Shown: positions 1-9,279, numbered from the stretch's first letter. The stretch: DNA of 64,000 nucleotides from Arenicella xantha (GCF_003315245.1 NZ_QNRT01000001.1:963457-1027456), one strand, 5' to 3'. Notes: generated by a model from the letters alone, not told the origin. A program made the numbers and translations.

Positions 1-286
1 GACCCACTCGATGGTGGCGATAGTTGTAACTTTGGGTATACACCCCATTCAGCTGGCGCATTCCTCGCGAAAGATTAGCATCGGGCGTTTCTATCAGCAG
101 ATGATAGTGATTACTCATCAAGCAATACGCATGGCAAACCCAGTTATAGCCAACACACACTTCTCCGAGAAGATCGAGAAACTGCCGCCGGTCCACATCA
201 TCGTCGTAAATGTCCTCACGCCGGTCGCCGCGCGAAGTAACATGGTATAGAGCTCCTGCAAACTCCAGTCTAAGTGGTCTCGCCAT
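1..286 (-). CDS. Y1 (IS200/REP-associated) transposase, N-terminal part
   Basis: Reading the minus strand from the ATG at 284-286 gives a protein beginning MARPLRLEFAGALYHVTSRG. It contains SNHYHLLIET near residue 60, the histidine-hydrophobe-histidine metal site of Y1/HUH single-strand transposases. An AAGG stretch lies just upstream of the ATG. The product belongs to the family of REP-associated tyrosine transposases, which move or process small hairpin repeats. The catalytic tyrosine and C-terminus lie before base 1, so I cannot tell whether the gene is intact. A copy of a 24-bp repeat lies 72 bp upstream of the start. Confidence 0.85.
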   Translation of the reverse strand, partial: MARPLRLEFAGALYHVTSRGDRREDIYDDDVDRRQFLDLLGEVCVGYNWVCHAYCLMSNHYHLLIETPDANLSRGMRQLNGVYTQSYNYRHHRVG

Positions 287-357
287 CCTTGCGCTCCCTT
301 ATTCCTTATCTAAATAAAATTGTCTTCGATCTGGTAACTCAAACTAACGAGCAAACC

Positions 358-381
358 TGCAAAATGCAAGACCTGACCCCA
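358..381 (+). repeat. Left copy of a 24-bp perfect inverted repeat
   Basis: The 24 bases begin TGCAAAATGCAAGACCTGAC and end CCCA. The exact reverse complement occurs at 1899-1922. The TGCA ends point outward, so the two copies bracket 1565 bp as terminal inverted repeats would. The repeat lies just upstream of a Y1 transposase gene. I recall similar sequence dispersed near such transposases in other gammaproteobacteria, but that is memory and not shown here. Confidence 0.85.
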
Positions 382-395
382 TTAGTTTTTATTTG

Positions 396-405
396 CCCCC
401 CCCCC
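396..405 (+). repeat. C10 homopolymer
   Basis: A run of ten cytosines lies between the repeat copy at 358-381 and the stop codon of the small membrane protein gene at 420. Such tracts are prone to slippage, but no open reading frame of note crosses it, so I assign it no function. Confidence 0.8.
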
Positions 406-419
406 TTCATTCGAGTACT

Positions 420-869
420 TCACTTCCTTATACTCCTTTTTTTTGCATCTTTATGAGCTAGGTAAAACAGTAAAATCATAGCCAAACAAAGATTCAAAAC
501 ACCATTAAAAGAGAAGAAGTAAAAAGGTTGCCCAGAGACATTAGAGCGCGAAAATATCGCCAGAAGCGACCAAGCAACGACAATGAAAAATGCTGAATGA
601 CACGACAACATCAACATAAACTCTGCTAAAAATTCACTAACATCAAACTTAGCCCGAAAAATATAAAAGCAAACAACAAGCAAACTCACACCGATATAAG
701 CCGCCGCAACCCACTTGACCAAATGATAGCGATAAGATATCGCTTCTGGCGAGAAGTATCCTTGACTCGGATTTAAGTCCAATGTTGCCACAGCCAAAGG
801 CATCGCATAAAAAAGTGTTAGAACCATTACGATTACTAAAAGTGAAAGCTCAAAAAAAACTATTTTCAT
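420..869 (-). CDS. Small hydrophobic protein, about four membrane segments, unknown
   Basis: The product starts MKIVFFELSLL from an ATG at 867-869; a TTG at 894-896 would add nine residues. Neither start has a convincing ribosome-binding site. About 149 residues carry four hydrophobic stretches, near residues 3-22, 52-72, 82-106 and 119-137, and a basic tail (KDAKKRSIRK), so it is probably an inner-membrane protein. It follows the 375-codon gene in the same direction with a gap of 9 to 36 bases, so the two may be co-transcribed. Both lie largely inside the 24-bp inverted repeat pair. I do not recognise a family. A small membrane protein after a larger unknown protein could be an immunity partner, but nothing in the sequence proves it. 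Confidence 0.6.
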   Translation of the reverse strand: MKIVFFELSLLVIVMVLTLFYAMPLAVATLDLNPSQGYFSPEAISYRYHLVKWVAAAYIGVSLLVVCFYIFRAKFDVSEFLAEFMLMLSCHSAFFIVVAWSLLAIFSRSNVSGQPFYFFSFNGVLNLCLAMILLFYLAHKDAKKRSIRK

Positions 870-905
870 AATTTCAAAATTAAACACTTTTGCCAAATAT
901 TAATG

Positions 906-2033
906 CTAGTTACCTGGCACATAGCCGCCGCTACTGCGTGGAAACGATCTATTAAAGTTAGTATTGCTGTTTAGCCACTCAATTCGCCCTGTAGTTATAG
1001 TACCAGATGGGGTAGCAGCTCTGTACTGTGTACCAACATTTAGCGTTACTGTTCTAGGATTACTGATCCCTCGATAATCCACACCCGAAATACGCCCCTT
1101 CGTGTCCCAAGCGACTCGCCCTGACCAATCATATGCTGTTGCTGTTAAGGTAACAGTCCTCTTGCTATATAGTGCGTTTTGTTGTAACGCTGAAATCAAG
1201 ACACCAGCACCTGCACCATTAGCTAGCCATTTTGCTACTTTATTATTGACTCCTCCCAACCATTGAAGAGCCTTCCACTGCGAGACGCCTATTACCGAGT
1301 TTTCTATCCAACTCAAAGAATCCCATTCGCCAGTAGACTCGACTAGAGTATCAGGATCTATCCAAACAGCGGGGACTCCGTCGACCCCAAAATCAAGGAC
1401 TAAAGCCAGCCTTCCAGAGTCGCCCTCTAACGGATCATCACTCAACACACCTCCATCACCATCACCATCACCATCATCGCCGCTAATAGCCTCAGAATCA
1501 GAAACTGTTGGTGGGCTCTGATCACCTGCTCTAACGAAATTATCAGGGCCACTTACCTCCGAGCCCGCACCGGTCGCTTGCCCCATCATTCTCATGATTG
1601 CTAGGTCGCGAGCAGCACCAGATTCTGACGCTAGAGGATCTGGTTCCGGCCTATAGGTATTTCTGATTTCGGTCATGTCGTCTTCACCGGTCTCCACAGT
1701 CACGCCAGTAGATACAACGTTACCAGTAGCAGCAACAGTTATGACACCTCCACCGGAAACTGAACGAGCCACGGCGCCACCACCCGGCCGACCATTGCTA
1801 GAACCATTACTATTATCTTCGAAATTAGGACAAGGCAAGCGTTGGCTGGCGGAAGAACACTGCGTTGAATTCCCAGTCGGATCAACATAAAAGGCCTCTG
1901 GGGTCAGGTCTTGCATTTTGCACGCCGGATTACCCGCAAGTGTCTCATATTGATGCGGCACAACACCACTAGCTGGACACCCATTCACTACTTCTCTTAG
2001 CCGTAAGGTTGTTGATTCTTTTAATTTCACCAA
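906..2033 (-). CDS. Unknown low-complexity protein crossed by a mobile repeat
   Basis: The open frame of 375 codons opens with TTG at 2031-2033 followed directly by GTG; no ATG lies near the beginning. Residues 1-60 include CKMQDLTP, which is the 24-bp repeat at 1899-1922 read in frame. The middle is Gly/Ser/Asp-rich, with an acidic GDDGDGDGDGG run from a CCATCA-type microsatellite near 1450-1480. The last 160 residues look like a folded domain (VLDFGVDGVPAVWIDPD, later TVTLTATAYDWSGRVAWDT). No signal peptide is visible. It may be the 3' part of a larger surface or YD-repeat-like protein cut by the repeat, with the true start lost. The family is unrecognised. Confidence 0.5.
   Translation of the reverse strand: MVKLKESTTLRLREVVNGCPASGVVPHQYETLAGNPACKMQDLTPEAFYVDPTGNSTQCSSASQRLPCPNFEDNSNGSSNGRPGGGAVARSVSGGGVITVAATGNVVSTGVTVETGEDDMTEIRNTYRPEPDPLASESGAARDLAIMRMMGQATGAGSEVSGPDNFVRAGDQSPPTVSDSEAISGDDGDGDGDGGVLSDDPLEGDSGRLALVLDFGVDGVPAVWIDPDTLVESTGEWDSLSWIENSVIGVSQWKALQWLGGVNNKVAKWLANGAGAGVLISALQQNALYSKRTVTLTATAYDWSGRVAWDTKGRISGVDYRGISNPRTVTLNVGTQYRAATPSGTITTGRIEWLNSNTNFNRSFPRSSGGYVPGN
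1899..1922 (-). repeat. Right copy of the 24-bp perfect inverted repeat
   Basis: This is the exact reverse complement of 358-381, with TGCA at its outer edge (1919-1922). It lies inside the 906-2033 reading frame and is translated there as part of CKMQDLTP. Neither flank shows an obvious target-site duplication. Confidence 0.85.
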
Positions 2034-2264
2034 TGCAAAACCCTAAAATCTCGACCAATCAAGCGACTGGTACAGAAAACAAACAATTGCTGAAATGGGT
2101 GTCCATTTTTATTGCCGTTTTTTGGAGTTAACACGCCCTCGTAAGGCCGATATTAGACCATCAGCCAGTCGCTCTTTTATGGCGATTGACTGATTTATTA
2201 GCGCACATTTTCGCTCATGCACCATCGGTCTAATGCAAAATATAGAAGATCAGCGGCCGAAGTT

Positions 2265-3080
2265 CTAACCCCGTTGACACACCCGACAATAAAAAGTATT
2301 CCTCTGCCCAATAACCTTTGAAACAATGGCACTGTCGCATTTAGAACAGGGCTCACCAGCGCGACCGTAAACTTGTAGTTCGTGCCGAAAGTAACCCGGC
2401 TTGCCGTCTGCTTGAGTGAAATCATTGAGCGTTGTGCCACCGGCTTTAATCGCCTTGGCCAGCACTGTTTTTATTTCTTGGGCGAGCAATTGATAGCGCT
2501 TTCGACTAACTCTCTGAGCAGCGATGGTGGGTCTAATACCAGCTTCGAATAGCGACTCGCTGGCATAAATATTACCCACGCCAACCACCACATTACCATC
2601 CATGATGAAGTTTTTTACCGCCACTTGCTTGCCGCGCGAACGGTTAAATAGATAGTCACCATCAAAAGCATCCGTGAGCGGTTCTGGCCCGAGGTTTTGA
2701 ATCAACTTGTGATCTTCTATAGGCTGCTGCAGCACTAAACAGCAACCAAAGCGGCGCGGATCGTTAAAGCGAATGGTGTGGCTTGAGAAGACTAAATCAA
2801 TATGATCATGCTTGGCTGGCGGCAAGTCAGGCTTGACCACTCTAAGGCTGCCGGACATACCTAAATGCAGCATCACGCTGCCTTTCTCAGTGTGCAACAG
2901 AATGTATTTGGCTCTGCGCTCAACCCGCGTTACCAATTGCCCAACCAATGACTCTAACTCATCCACAGGCACCGGCCAACGCAATGAGGCGTTGCGCACA
3001 ATCACTTTACAAAGGCGCTGATTGGCCACATAGGACTCAATCCCTCGCAGCGTGGTTTCTACCTCTGGTAACTCAGGCAT
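2265..3080 (-). CDS. mutM: Formamidopyrimidine-DNA glycosylase
   Basis: This bifunctional base-excision repair enzyme removes 8-oxoguanine and ring-opened purines and nicks the DNA by beta/delta elimination. The start MPELPEVETTLRGI carries the catalytic N-terminal Pro and Glu exposed after Met removal. The C-terminus has the four-cysteine zinc finger, CSKCDSA then FYCRVCQRG. At 271 residues it matches the family length. The gene is on the minus strand, 47 bp before the hemY stop side, and its downstream neighbour is the accessory region. Confidence 0.96.
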   Translation of the reverse strand: MPELPEVETTLRGIESYVANQRLCKVIVRNASLRWPVPVDELESLVGQLVTRVERRAKYILLHTEKGSVMLHLGMSGSLRVVKPDLPPAKHDHIDLVFSSHTIRFNDPRRFGCCLVLQQPIEDHKLIQNLGPEPLTDAFDGDYLFNRSRGKQVAVKNFIMDGNVVVGVGNIYASESLFEAGIRPTIAAQRVSRKRYQLLAQEIKTVLAKAIKAGGTTLNDFTQADGKPGYFRHELQVYGRAGEPCSKCDSAIVSKVIGQRNTFYCRVCQRG

Positions 3081-3127
3081 GATCGCTCAAACCACTAACT
3101 AACTTTAACTAAAACTAGGCATCGCGC

Positions 3128-4378
3128 TTAAACTGATGGCTTGATGTCTTGCGCTAATAACAACTCGCCATCAGCCGGTGCGGTGGCCTCAGCGATCATT
3201 TCAGCATCAGTGGTGCGTGCCATACTGGTCATGCCGGCACGATACAACTGCAGTGCCTTGCCACTTTCATTACCGGCCTCGTAGACTTCACCTAACAAGG
3301 AGTAAGCTTTCGGCAACTGTGCTATTTGCACCGCTTTTTGTAAATATTCTTTAGCTAACTCCAACTCTTTCTCGCGCAGTGCTAACTGCCCAGCAGCCAG
3401 ATTTAATTCAGCATTCTCAGGTCGGCCCATTAACCAGCCCTCTACCACGCGCCGCAATTTTGCCGGCTTGTCAGCTGGAATTTCACCGTAAAGATGCACT
3501 AATTCATCGCTCCAGTCGGACTTCAAGGTGACTCGAATTAACTTTTCAGCATCCGCCGCATCGCCTCGTTTGATTAAGCTATTGGCGTATAAAACCACAT
3601 TGGCAATGCGCTTTCGCTGTGCTTTCGGCAAAGCTTTCCATGCTATATCTTTGTCCGCAGCACTGATTAAGGCTGCGGTATGCGCATCATTCAAAATAGC
3701 ACCTAACACTTCATCAGGCAGCGCATGTTGCTTACGTGCTACTGGCAACAAAGCCACCGCTTTGTCCCAATTACCCAACTGTTGATGGGTTTGCATTAGC
3801 ATCGCCGTAAACTGTGCATTGCCATGCCCAACGTCAACGATGTCTTGTAAGGTAGCGGCCGCCTGCGCGTATTGACCCGCGGATTGATGTAAGCGTGCTT
3901 TGGTTAAGCCTATTGCTAAACGTTCTTTAGGCGCAGCCTTGAACGCAGCATTAAGATATTCATCACGCTTAGCCATCCGTCCCTGCTCTTGTGCAGCTTG
4001 TGCCGCAGCAAGGTAGTTTATATAGGGCACTCGACTCGCACCAGTCTTCGCAATTAGGCTTTTTTCTGCGCGTTTCCAATCACCCTTAATTAGCGACAAA
4101 TACCCTGCACCTAAGGCAGCATCGGCTTTCTTGTGCGCCCGTTTAGTTCGCCAACCAGTGAATGACTTAGGTGCCCGCCAAGCGGTTTTGACTAACCAAA
4201 ACAACAGTTGCCATGCCAAGAATAAGCAGAAAACTAACAGTAGGAACTGTATGAACGACATTTCCCACAGGTACGCTCCGGCGTATATTTTCACGTAATT
4301 ACCAGGCTGAATATCGCCCAGCAAAAACACCACGTAACCAACAACGCACGCTAATATGACCAATAGAATGTATCGCAT
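3128..4378 (-). CDS. hemY: HemY, inner-membrane TPR protein of the heme operon
   Basis: This 416-residue protein has two N-terminal membrane segments (about residues 3-22 and 42-64) and then a long alpha-helical TPR-like region, the arrangement of the proteobacterial HemY family (HemY_N). It is not protoporphyrinogen oxidase, despite sharing a name with the Bacillus enzyme; hemJ at 48.8 kb supplies that step here. Family members are thought to organise or regulate late tetrapyrrole synthesis. The start is ATG at 4376-4378, two bases after the hemX stop, which indicates translational coupling. Confidence 0.92.
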   Translation of the reverse strand: MRYILLVILACVVGYVVFLLGDIQPGNYVKIYAGAYLWEMSFIQFLLLVFCLFLAWQLLFWLVKTAWRAPKSFTGWRTKRAHKKADAALGAGYLSLIKGDWKRAEKSLIAKTGASRVPYINYLAAAQAAQEQGRMAKRDEYLNAAFKAAPKERLAIGLTKARLHQSAGQYAQAAATLQDIVDVGHGNAQFTAMLMQTHQQLGNWDKAVALLPVARKQHALPDEVLGAILNDAHTAALISAADKDIAWKALPKAQRKRIANVVLYANSLIKRGDAADAEKLIRVTLKSDWSDELVHLYGEIPADKPAKLRRVVEGWLMGRPENAELNLAAGQLALREKELELAKEYLQKAVQIAQLPKAYSLLGEVYEAGNESGKALQLYRAGMTSMARTTDAEMIAEATAPADGELLLAQDIKPSV

Positions 4379-4380
4379 GA

Positions 4381-5592
4381 CTACTGGCCACCTTTGATTG
4401 ACTGCAATAATTCAAACGACTGTGTCACTGGTGGTAAGTCAACCTTTATCGGTTGTGCCCGTAGCGCAGTAAGCTGCTCCATGACCTGCTTAACGTCGCT
4501 GTCATTCAAATCAAAATATTCGGTCATCCAAGTCAACGCTGACTCGAGACTTTGTTGATACACAGTTGACCTACCTTGCAGCGCTGCCAATTCAGCCTTA
4601 GCAAGCTGCAATTGCAAATTTTGATTCAAAAAATAGCGATGTTCTGGGGCCAGCAACGGTTTGGGCGGTTGGTCTATTCGCTGAATATCAAATCGATTAA
4701 CCACATCAGCCCAAACTTGTCGCAACACACCGCGCACCGTTTTTTGTTGCGCGGCATCTATTTCAGGCTCAAGCACCACCGGCTCAAGTGTTGGGCGATC
4801 ATTTTCTAGCTTCAAATTAGGCACTCGTGCGGCTAACGCACTTAGCTCGCCGGTCATGCGCTCAATATCAATTTGCTCTGCATTACGCAACAAACCGATT
4901 TCTTCATTAATTTTTTGCCGCACAATCGCGAAACGCGGATCAGCTAAGGACTTCAATTGGGCATCGGCCAGAGACAGTGCCTTGATCGCCGATGTCACGT
5001 CTCCCGAGAAAACCACATTATTATTCGCCAGCGTTAACAGTTGGGCTACTTCGTCAATGACGTAGCTGTTAACACCTTTTTGCATGGTCTCATTAACCTT
5101 AGCCACCGATTCACTGAGCACCGTTTGGGTTTGCTTTAAATCGCGTAGCTGCAAGTCTACTGAACTGTTGAGCTGGAGAATCTGACTCATAAGTTGAGGT
5201 TCAGTAACCGCATTAGATTGTGCCGTTTGTAAGCGGACAATTGCGTCACCAAGCCGAGTTACGTCGCCCCCAATCTCCGTTACGCTGACCGCTAAATCAC
5301 TGTTTTTTTGAACTCGAACGACGTTGTTGTCATACCAAGTGTAACCAGAACCTGCCAACGCTCCGAGTGAAAGCAAGATCGCCACTACGCTCAAGCCCTT
5401 AGCGGCACCAGCACCTTTGACCACGACCGGTGTAGCTTGAGGAGCCGACTGAGGCGTCGCCGCTTGCGGGCTCTCTGAAGTATTCGTTGCTTTCGAGGCC
5501 TCGGCTGAATCCGATTTCTTGCTAGCATCAACTGTCGCTGCTTTTGTCGCTGCTTTCGATTTGTTAGATTGCTGTTTAGACGAATCGGTCAT
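4381..5592 (-). CDS. hemX: HemX, membrane-anchored protein of the heme operon
   Basis: The product has a roughly 60-residue Ser/Lys/Ala-rich cytoplasmic tail, one membrane segment near residues 66-87 (GLSVVAILLSLGALAG) and a periplasmic helical domain of about 310 residues. This is the layout of the HemX family, which sits after hemD in many gammaproteobacteria. It is often named as a uroporphyrinogen methyltransferase, but no such catalytic domain is visible. It is second in the operon hemCD-hemX-hemY, 168 bp after hemCD. Confidence 0.92.
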   Translation of the reverse strand: MTDSSKQQSNKSKAATKAATVDASKKSDSAEASKATNTSESPQAATPQSAPQATPVVVKGAGAAKGLSVVAILLSLGALAGSGYTWYDNNVVRVQKNSDLAVSVTEIGGDVTRLGDAIVRLQTAQSNAVTEPQLMSQILQLNSSVDLQLRDLKQTQTVLSESVAKVNETMQKGVNSYVIDEVAQLLTLANNNVVFSGDVTSAIKALSLADAQLKSLADPRFAIVRQKINEEIGLLRNAEQIDIERMTGELSALAARVPNLKLENDRPTLEPVVLEPEIDAAQQKTVRGVLRQVWADVVNRFDIQRIDQPPKPLLAPEHRYFLNQNLQLQLAKAELAALQGRSTVYQQSLESALTWMTEYFDLNDSDVKQVMEQLTALRAQPIKVDLPPVTQSFELLQSIKGGQ

Positions 5593-5760
5593 AGATGGCT
5601 GCCTGTGAAGCCCGCCAGTCAGCGAGCAAATACGTTGTACATTAGTTGTGAAAATTCTATCACAGCCGAGCTGACTGAACTATTTACCATATTGTGTAAA
5701 ACGCAACATTGTGTAAAAAGCACTTACCCAAGGTATACCGTAAGCCGCCACGACGATTTG

Positions 5761-7452
5761 CTAGCGTGAAAACGCTATCATCATATGCTTATTCGATGGT
5801 GACTCAGCGATCAATATCTCTCCTTGCCACCCTAGCTTTCTTGCATGTCCAGCGATATTGTCACTGCCGGCGACCATTTTAGTGGCCAATAGTTCATCGA
5901 CCTGACTCCCAGCCAAAGCAAGCAAGTTATTTACCGACTGTTGGCTGTGCACAAAAACGCCTTCTATTTTCTGGCTATTCTTAATGGCTGCGCTAAGCAG
6001 TGAAGCACTCTGCGATGGCAACCCAATCCGATAGATCTTTGCCTCAAACACCTCGCCACCGCGTTGACGCATCTCATCTGCTGGCCAATCTAAACCATTT
6101 TCACCGCGCATAATTAGGAGCTTACGATTCTTGAGGTCTTGCATCGTATCAACCATAAGCAAGGCCTCAGCACCGTGACCTTGCTCAGGAAAGTGAGCAT
6201 TCACGCCATGCCTGAAAAGTTGTTTTGCTGTTTCTGCACCAACCGCCATGACCCGTGCATGAGCCGGCAAGCCACCATTATTCTGGATCAATGGAAAACC
6301 GTATTCGACCGCATTACGCGACACAAAAATGATGTCGGTAAATGTATCAAGTTGCTGCAAAACCTCAACTAACTCAGCATCTTGCCGCGCAGCGACCGCT
6401 AAGGTCGGCACGTGTGTGGGGGTATAATCCAAGCGATGCAAAATGGCCGCGGTGTTACCCAAAAACTGCTCCTGACGCGTCAAAATCACCGTGGGGCGAC
6501 TAATGGTATTGAGCACCAATGGCTCTCGGTATACCGATGCAAGAATCTCGCCAGCACCTTGTTTAAGCAGGTCTTCAGCAACGGTTTGCCCCAAGTGTTC
6601 CGCGCCTTGGATAGAAATATCCGTACCAGTCGCGAGACTACTTAAAACTTGCGAACCGTCGGTTTTACCAACTAGGCCGCGCATTCGAATTTTACCCGCC
6701 TCTAGCTGCGCATAACCCGCAACCGGCACTTGGCAACCGCCTTCTAGAGCCGCATTCATAGCCCGTTCTGCGGCCAAAAAGACCGCACTTTGCATGCTGT
6801 GTAATGGTGCTAAAAGCGCCTTGGTTGTGGCGTCATCAGATCGACATTCAATGCCAACAATACCCTGCCCAACCGCGGGTAAGCATAACTCAGGATTAAT
6901 GTACTGCTTGATACGATCAGCGAAGCCAAGACGCAGCAAACCCGCCGCAGCCAGAATAATTGCGTCGTAGTCGCCGTTGTCCAATTTTTGTAATCGAGTA
7001 TTGACGTTACCGCGTAATTCAATGAACTCTAAGGTTGGAAATGCATGTTTGAGTTGCGCAACGCGACGTAAGCTTGAGGTCCCAACGCGCGCGCCTTGGG
7101 GCAGTGCATAGAGGTTTTGATAGTTATTCGAAACCATCGCATCGCGTGGATCTTCGCGCTCACAGACAACCGAAATTTCGAGACCGCGAGGCAGATCCAC
7201 CGGCACGTCTTTCATCGAATGCACCGCAATGTCAGTCTGCCTCTCTAACAATGAGACTTCCAGTTCTTTCAGGAATAGTCCTTTACCACCAGCCGTCACC
7301 AAACTGCGGTCAAGCAGCTGGTCACCTTTGGTTGTCATTGGCACAATTTCGACTACCAATGCCGAATGAACAGCCAACAATTGATCTTTAACATAGTTGG
7401 CTTGCCACAGTGCCAGCGGGCTATTGCGAGTCGCAATGCGAATCGTTTTCAT
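5761..7452 (-). CDS. hemCD: Fused hydroxymethylbilane synthase / uroporphyrinogen-III synthase
   Basis: One uninterrupted frame of 563 codons encodes both enzymes. Residues 1-310 are Hem[14 protein letters not shown] at the start, VHSMKDVP with catalytic Asp82, and [11 protein letters not shown] with Cys240, which binds the dipyrromethane cofactor. Residues from about 318 (RPTVILTRQ) to the end are HemD, with [10 protein letters not shown] and [12 protein letters not shown]. Together they join four porphobilinogens and close the ring to uroporphyrinogen III. I chose the ATG at 7450-7452 because the HemC domain begins there; the frame is open 38 codons further upstream, but that part has no HemC similarity. 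The usual gammaproteobacterial arrangement is two genes, so the fusion is notable. Confidence 0.95.
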   Translation of the reverse strand: MKTIRIATRNSPLALWQANYVKDQLLAVHSALVVEIVPMTTKGDQLLDRSLVTAGGKGLFLKELEVSLLERQTDIAVHSMKDVPVDLPRGLEISVVCEREDPRDAMVSNNYQNLYALPQGARVGTSSLRRVAQLKHAFPTLEFIELRGNVNTRLQKLDNGDYDAIILAAAGLLRLGFADRIKQYINPELCLPAVGQGIVGIECRSDDATTKALLAPLHSMQSAVFLAAERAMNAALEGGCQVPVAGYAQLEAGKIRMRGLVGKTDGSQVLSSLATGTDISIQGAEHLGQTVAEDLLKQGAGEILASVYREPLVLNTISRPTVILTRQEQFLGNTAAILHRLDYTPTHVPTLAVAARQDAELVEVLQQLDTFTDIIFVSRNAVEYGFPLIQNNGGLPAHARVMAVGAETAKQLFRHGVNAHFPEQGHGAEALLMVDTMQDLKNRKLLIMRGENGLDWPADEMRQRGGEVFEAKIYRIGLPSQSASLLSAAIKNSQKIEGVFVHSQQSVNNLLALAGSQVDELLATKMVAGSDNIAGHARKLGWQGEILIAESPSNKHMMIAFSR

Positions 7453-7594
7453 AGAGTATCTGAAGCGTCTTGCTAATCTTATGGGGTAAGTAACTGTACC
7501 ATAAGGCATTCTCGATTCAGACTGGTTTTTATATCGTCGTGCTAAACGCCGCACAAACCCTGTCAATTGCTCGCTAAAACCGAGCCGCTCAAGC

Positions 7595-7600
7595 TATAAT
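7595..7600 (+). promoter_or_regulatory. argH: Candidate -10 box for argH
   Basis: A perfect TATAAT lies 70 bp before the argH start in the divergent hemCD/argH spacer. No good -35 lies at 16-18 bp, so the call rests on the -10 and its position only. Confidence 0.35.
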
Positions 7601-7669
7601 CGCTGGCCAATTACCACGTCGTGCAATGGCACGCGGTTAGCTACAAACGAAATAAGGATGGTCCTACCC

Positions 7670-9094
7670 ATGGTCAACCAGAAAACCACTGATGTAAACC
7701 CAAAAGCTACCAGCAAAAAGCCTTGGGGCGGTCGCTTCACCGAAGCAACTAACGCATTGGTTGAAGCGTTTACCGAATCCGTTAGCTTTGATGCCAGACT
7801 TTATCGCCAAGATATCCAAGGCTCATTAGCACATAGCAAAATGCTCGCCAAAATCGGCATTATTACCAATCAAGAGGCTGAGCAAATTCACGCTGGCTTG
7901 CACCGCATTCGCGATCAAATAGACGCTGGTGAATTTGAGTGGTCGACCGAATTAGAAGATGTTCACATGAATATCGAAGCCCGCCTGACTGAAGACATTG
8001 GCGATGCAGGCAAGAAACTACATACCGGACGCTCGCGTAACGACCAAGTGGCTACGGACATTCGGCTCTATATGCGCGAGGCCAGCGACGACGTCATCGA
8101 CCTAATCCGCGCCCTACAACACAATTTGTTGACCCTTGCGGAAAACGAAGTAGACACGATTTTGCCAGGCTTCACACACCTTCAAGTAGCCCAGCCTATT
8201 AGCTTGGCTCATCACCTGTTAGCTTGGAACGAGATGCTTGAACGCGATGCAGAGCGCATCACCGACTGCCGCAAACGGATCAATGTTATGCCGCTAGGCT
8301 CTGCAGCGTTAGCCGGCACGAGTTTCGATCTAGACCGTGACTTCACCTGTGAACTACTTGGCTTTGATCGCCCCAGCCGCAACTCCTTAGACGCCGTGTC
8401 TGATCGAGACTTTATGATTGAATTTGCATCCGCCGCCAGCTTGGTCATGATGCACCTCTCACGCATGTGTGAAGAGATCATTTTGTGGGCGTCGGAAAGC
8501 TATAAATTTATCGACATTGGCGACGCGTTTTGTACTGGGTCGAGCATTATGCCGCAGAAGAAAAACCCAGATATAGCGGAAATCGTACGCGGTAAAAGCG
8601 CTCGTGTGTTTGGCAATTTGCACGCGCTACTAGTGCTAATGAAATCGCAACCACTGGCTTACAACCGCGACAACCAAGAAGATAAAGAACCGATCTTTGA
8701 TACCATCGACACCGTCGCGCGCTCACTACAAGTGTTTGCGGCCATGATACCGAGCATCACGTTTCGTCGAGACCGCATGGAACAAGCGGCACTCAAAGGC
8801 TACGCCACTGCAACCGATCTAGCCGAATACTTGGTGCGTTTACAAGTACCGTTTCGCGATGCTCATGAGATCGTCGGCGGCACCGTGCACTACGCTATTG
8901 AACAAAACAAACCACTGTCTGATTTAACCTTAGCCGAGTTACAATCTTTCGGCTCGATGATTCAAGATGATGTGTATGATGTGTTAACGCTAGAGGGCTC
9001 GGTGAATGCACGCTCACATTTTGGCGGCACAGCCCCCGCACGCGTTCGCGAAGCGTTACAGGCCGCACAAGATAGATTGACACCTCCTAAGTAG
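7670..9094 (+). CDS. argH: Argininosuccinate lyase
   Basis: ArgH splits argininosuccinate into arginine and fumarate, the last step of arginine synthesis. The fumarase/aspartase-superfamily signature [12 protein letters not shown] is present near residue 290, and the N-terminal PWGGRFTE and the THLQVAQP region are also typical. Two in-frame ATGs occur at 7658 and 7670. TAAGGA at 7653-7658 can serve only the second, so 7670 (474 residues) is preferred. It is divergent from hemCD and followed closely by lptM and lysA. Confidence 0.95.
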   Translation: MVNQKTTDVNPKATSKKPWGGRFTEATNALVEAFTESVSFDARLYRQDIQGSLAHSKMLAKIGIITNQEAEQIHAGLHRIRDQIDAGEFEWSTELEDVHMNIEARLTEDIGDAGKKLHTGRSRNDQVATDIRLYMREASDDVIDLIRALQHNLLTLAENEVDTILPGFTHLQVAQPISLAHHLLAWNEMLERDAERITDCRKRINVMPLGSAALAGTSFDLDRDFTCELLGFDRPSRNSLDAVSDRDFMIEFASAASLVMMHLSRMCEEIILWASESYKFIDIGDAFCTGSSIMPQKKNPDIAEIVRGKSARVFGNLHALLVLMKSQPLAYNRDNQEDKEPIFDTIDTVARSLQVFAAMIPSITFRRDRMEQAALKGYATATDLAEYLVRLQVPFRDAHEIVGGTVHYAIEQNKPLSDLTLAELQSFGSMIQDDVYDVLTLEGSVNARSHFGGTAPARVREALQAAQDRLTPPK

Positions 9095-9123
9095 CACATA
9101 ACCTCGAACCTAATTAGAACATT

Positions 9124-9279
9124 ATGAAACAGATATTCTCTCAGCTCTTAAGCCTAAGCCTAGTTCTTGCTCTTTGTGTAGGCGTTAGCGCCTGCGGCCA
9201 AAAAGGTCCACTCATTGTTGACAAACCTGAGACCGAGCAGGTCACCACTCAAGAAGAAGCACTCGAGGAGACCAAATAA
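9124..9279 (+). CDS. lptM: LptM-type small lipoprotein
   Basis: This 51-residue protein has a signal peptide (MKQIFSQLLSLSLVLALCVG), a lipobox VSAC and then the motif CGQKGPL, the hallmark of LptM (YifL). LptM is an outer-membrane lipoprotein that assists oxidative maturation of the LptD-LptE lipopolysaccharide translocon. The rest is an acidic tail. It lies 29 bp after argH and 64 bp before lysA, the family's common place beside lysA. Confidence 0.92.
   Translation: MKQIFSQLLSLSLVLALCVGVSACGQKGPLIVDKPETEQVTTQEEALEETK

Noticed and set aside
1675-1890. Plus-strand frame of 71 codons opposite the unknown 375-codon gene
   Set aside because: Pro/Ser/Thr-rich mirror of a low-complexity region, no supporting signals.
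2198-2440. Minus-strand frame overlapping the 3' end of mutM
   Set aside because: It runs in another frame through the conserved MutM zinc-finger region and is a shadow.
7453-7566. N-terminal extension of HemCD in frame to 7566
   Set aside because: The extra 38 residues lack HemC similarity and lie in the divergent promoter region.
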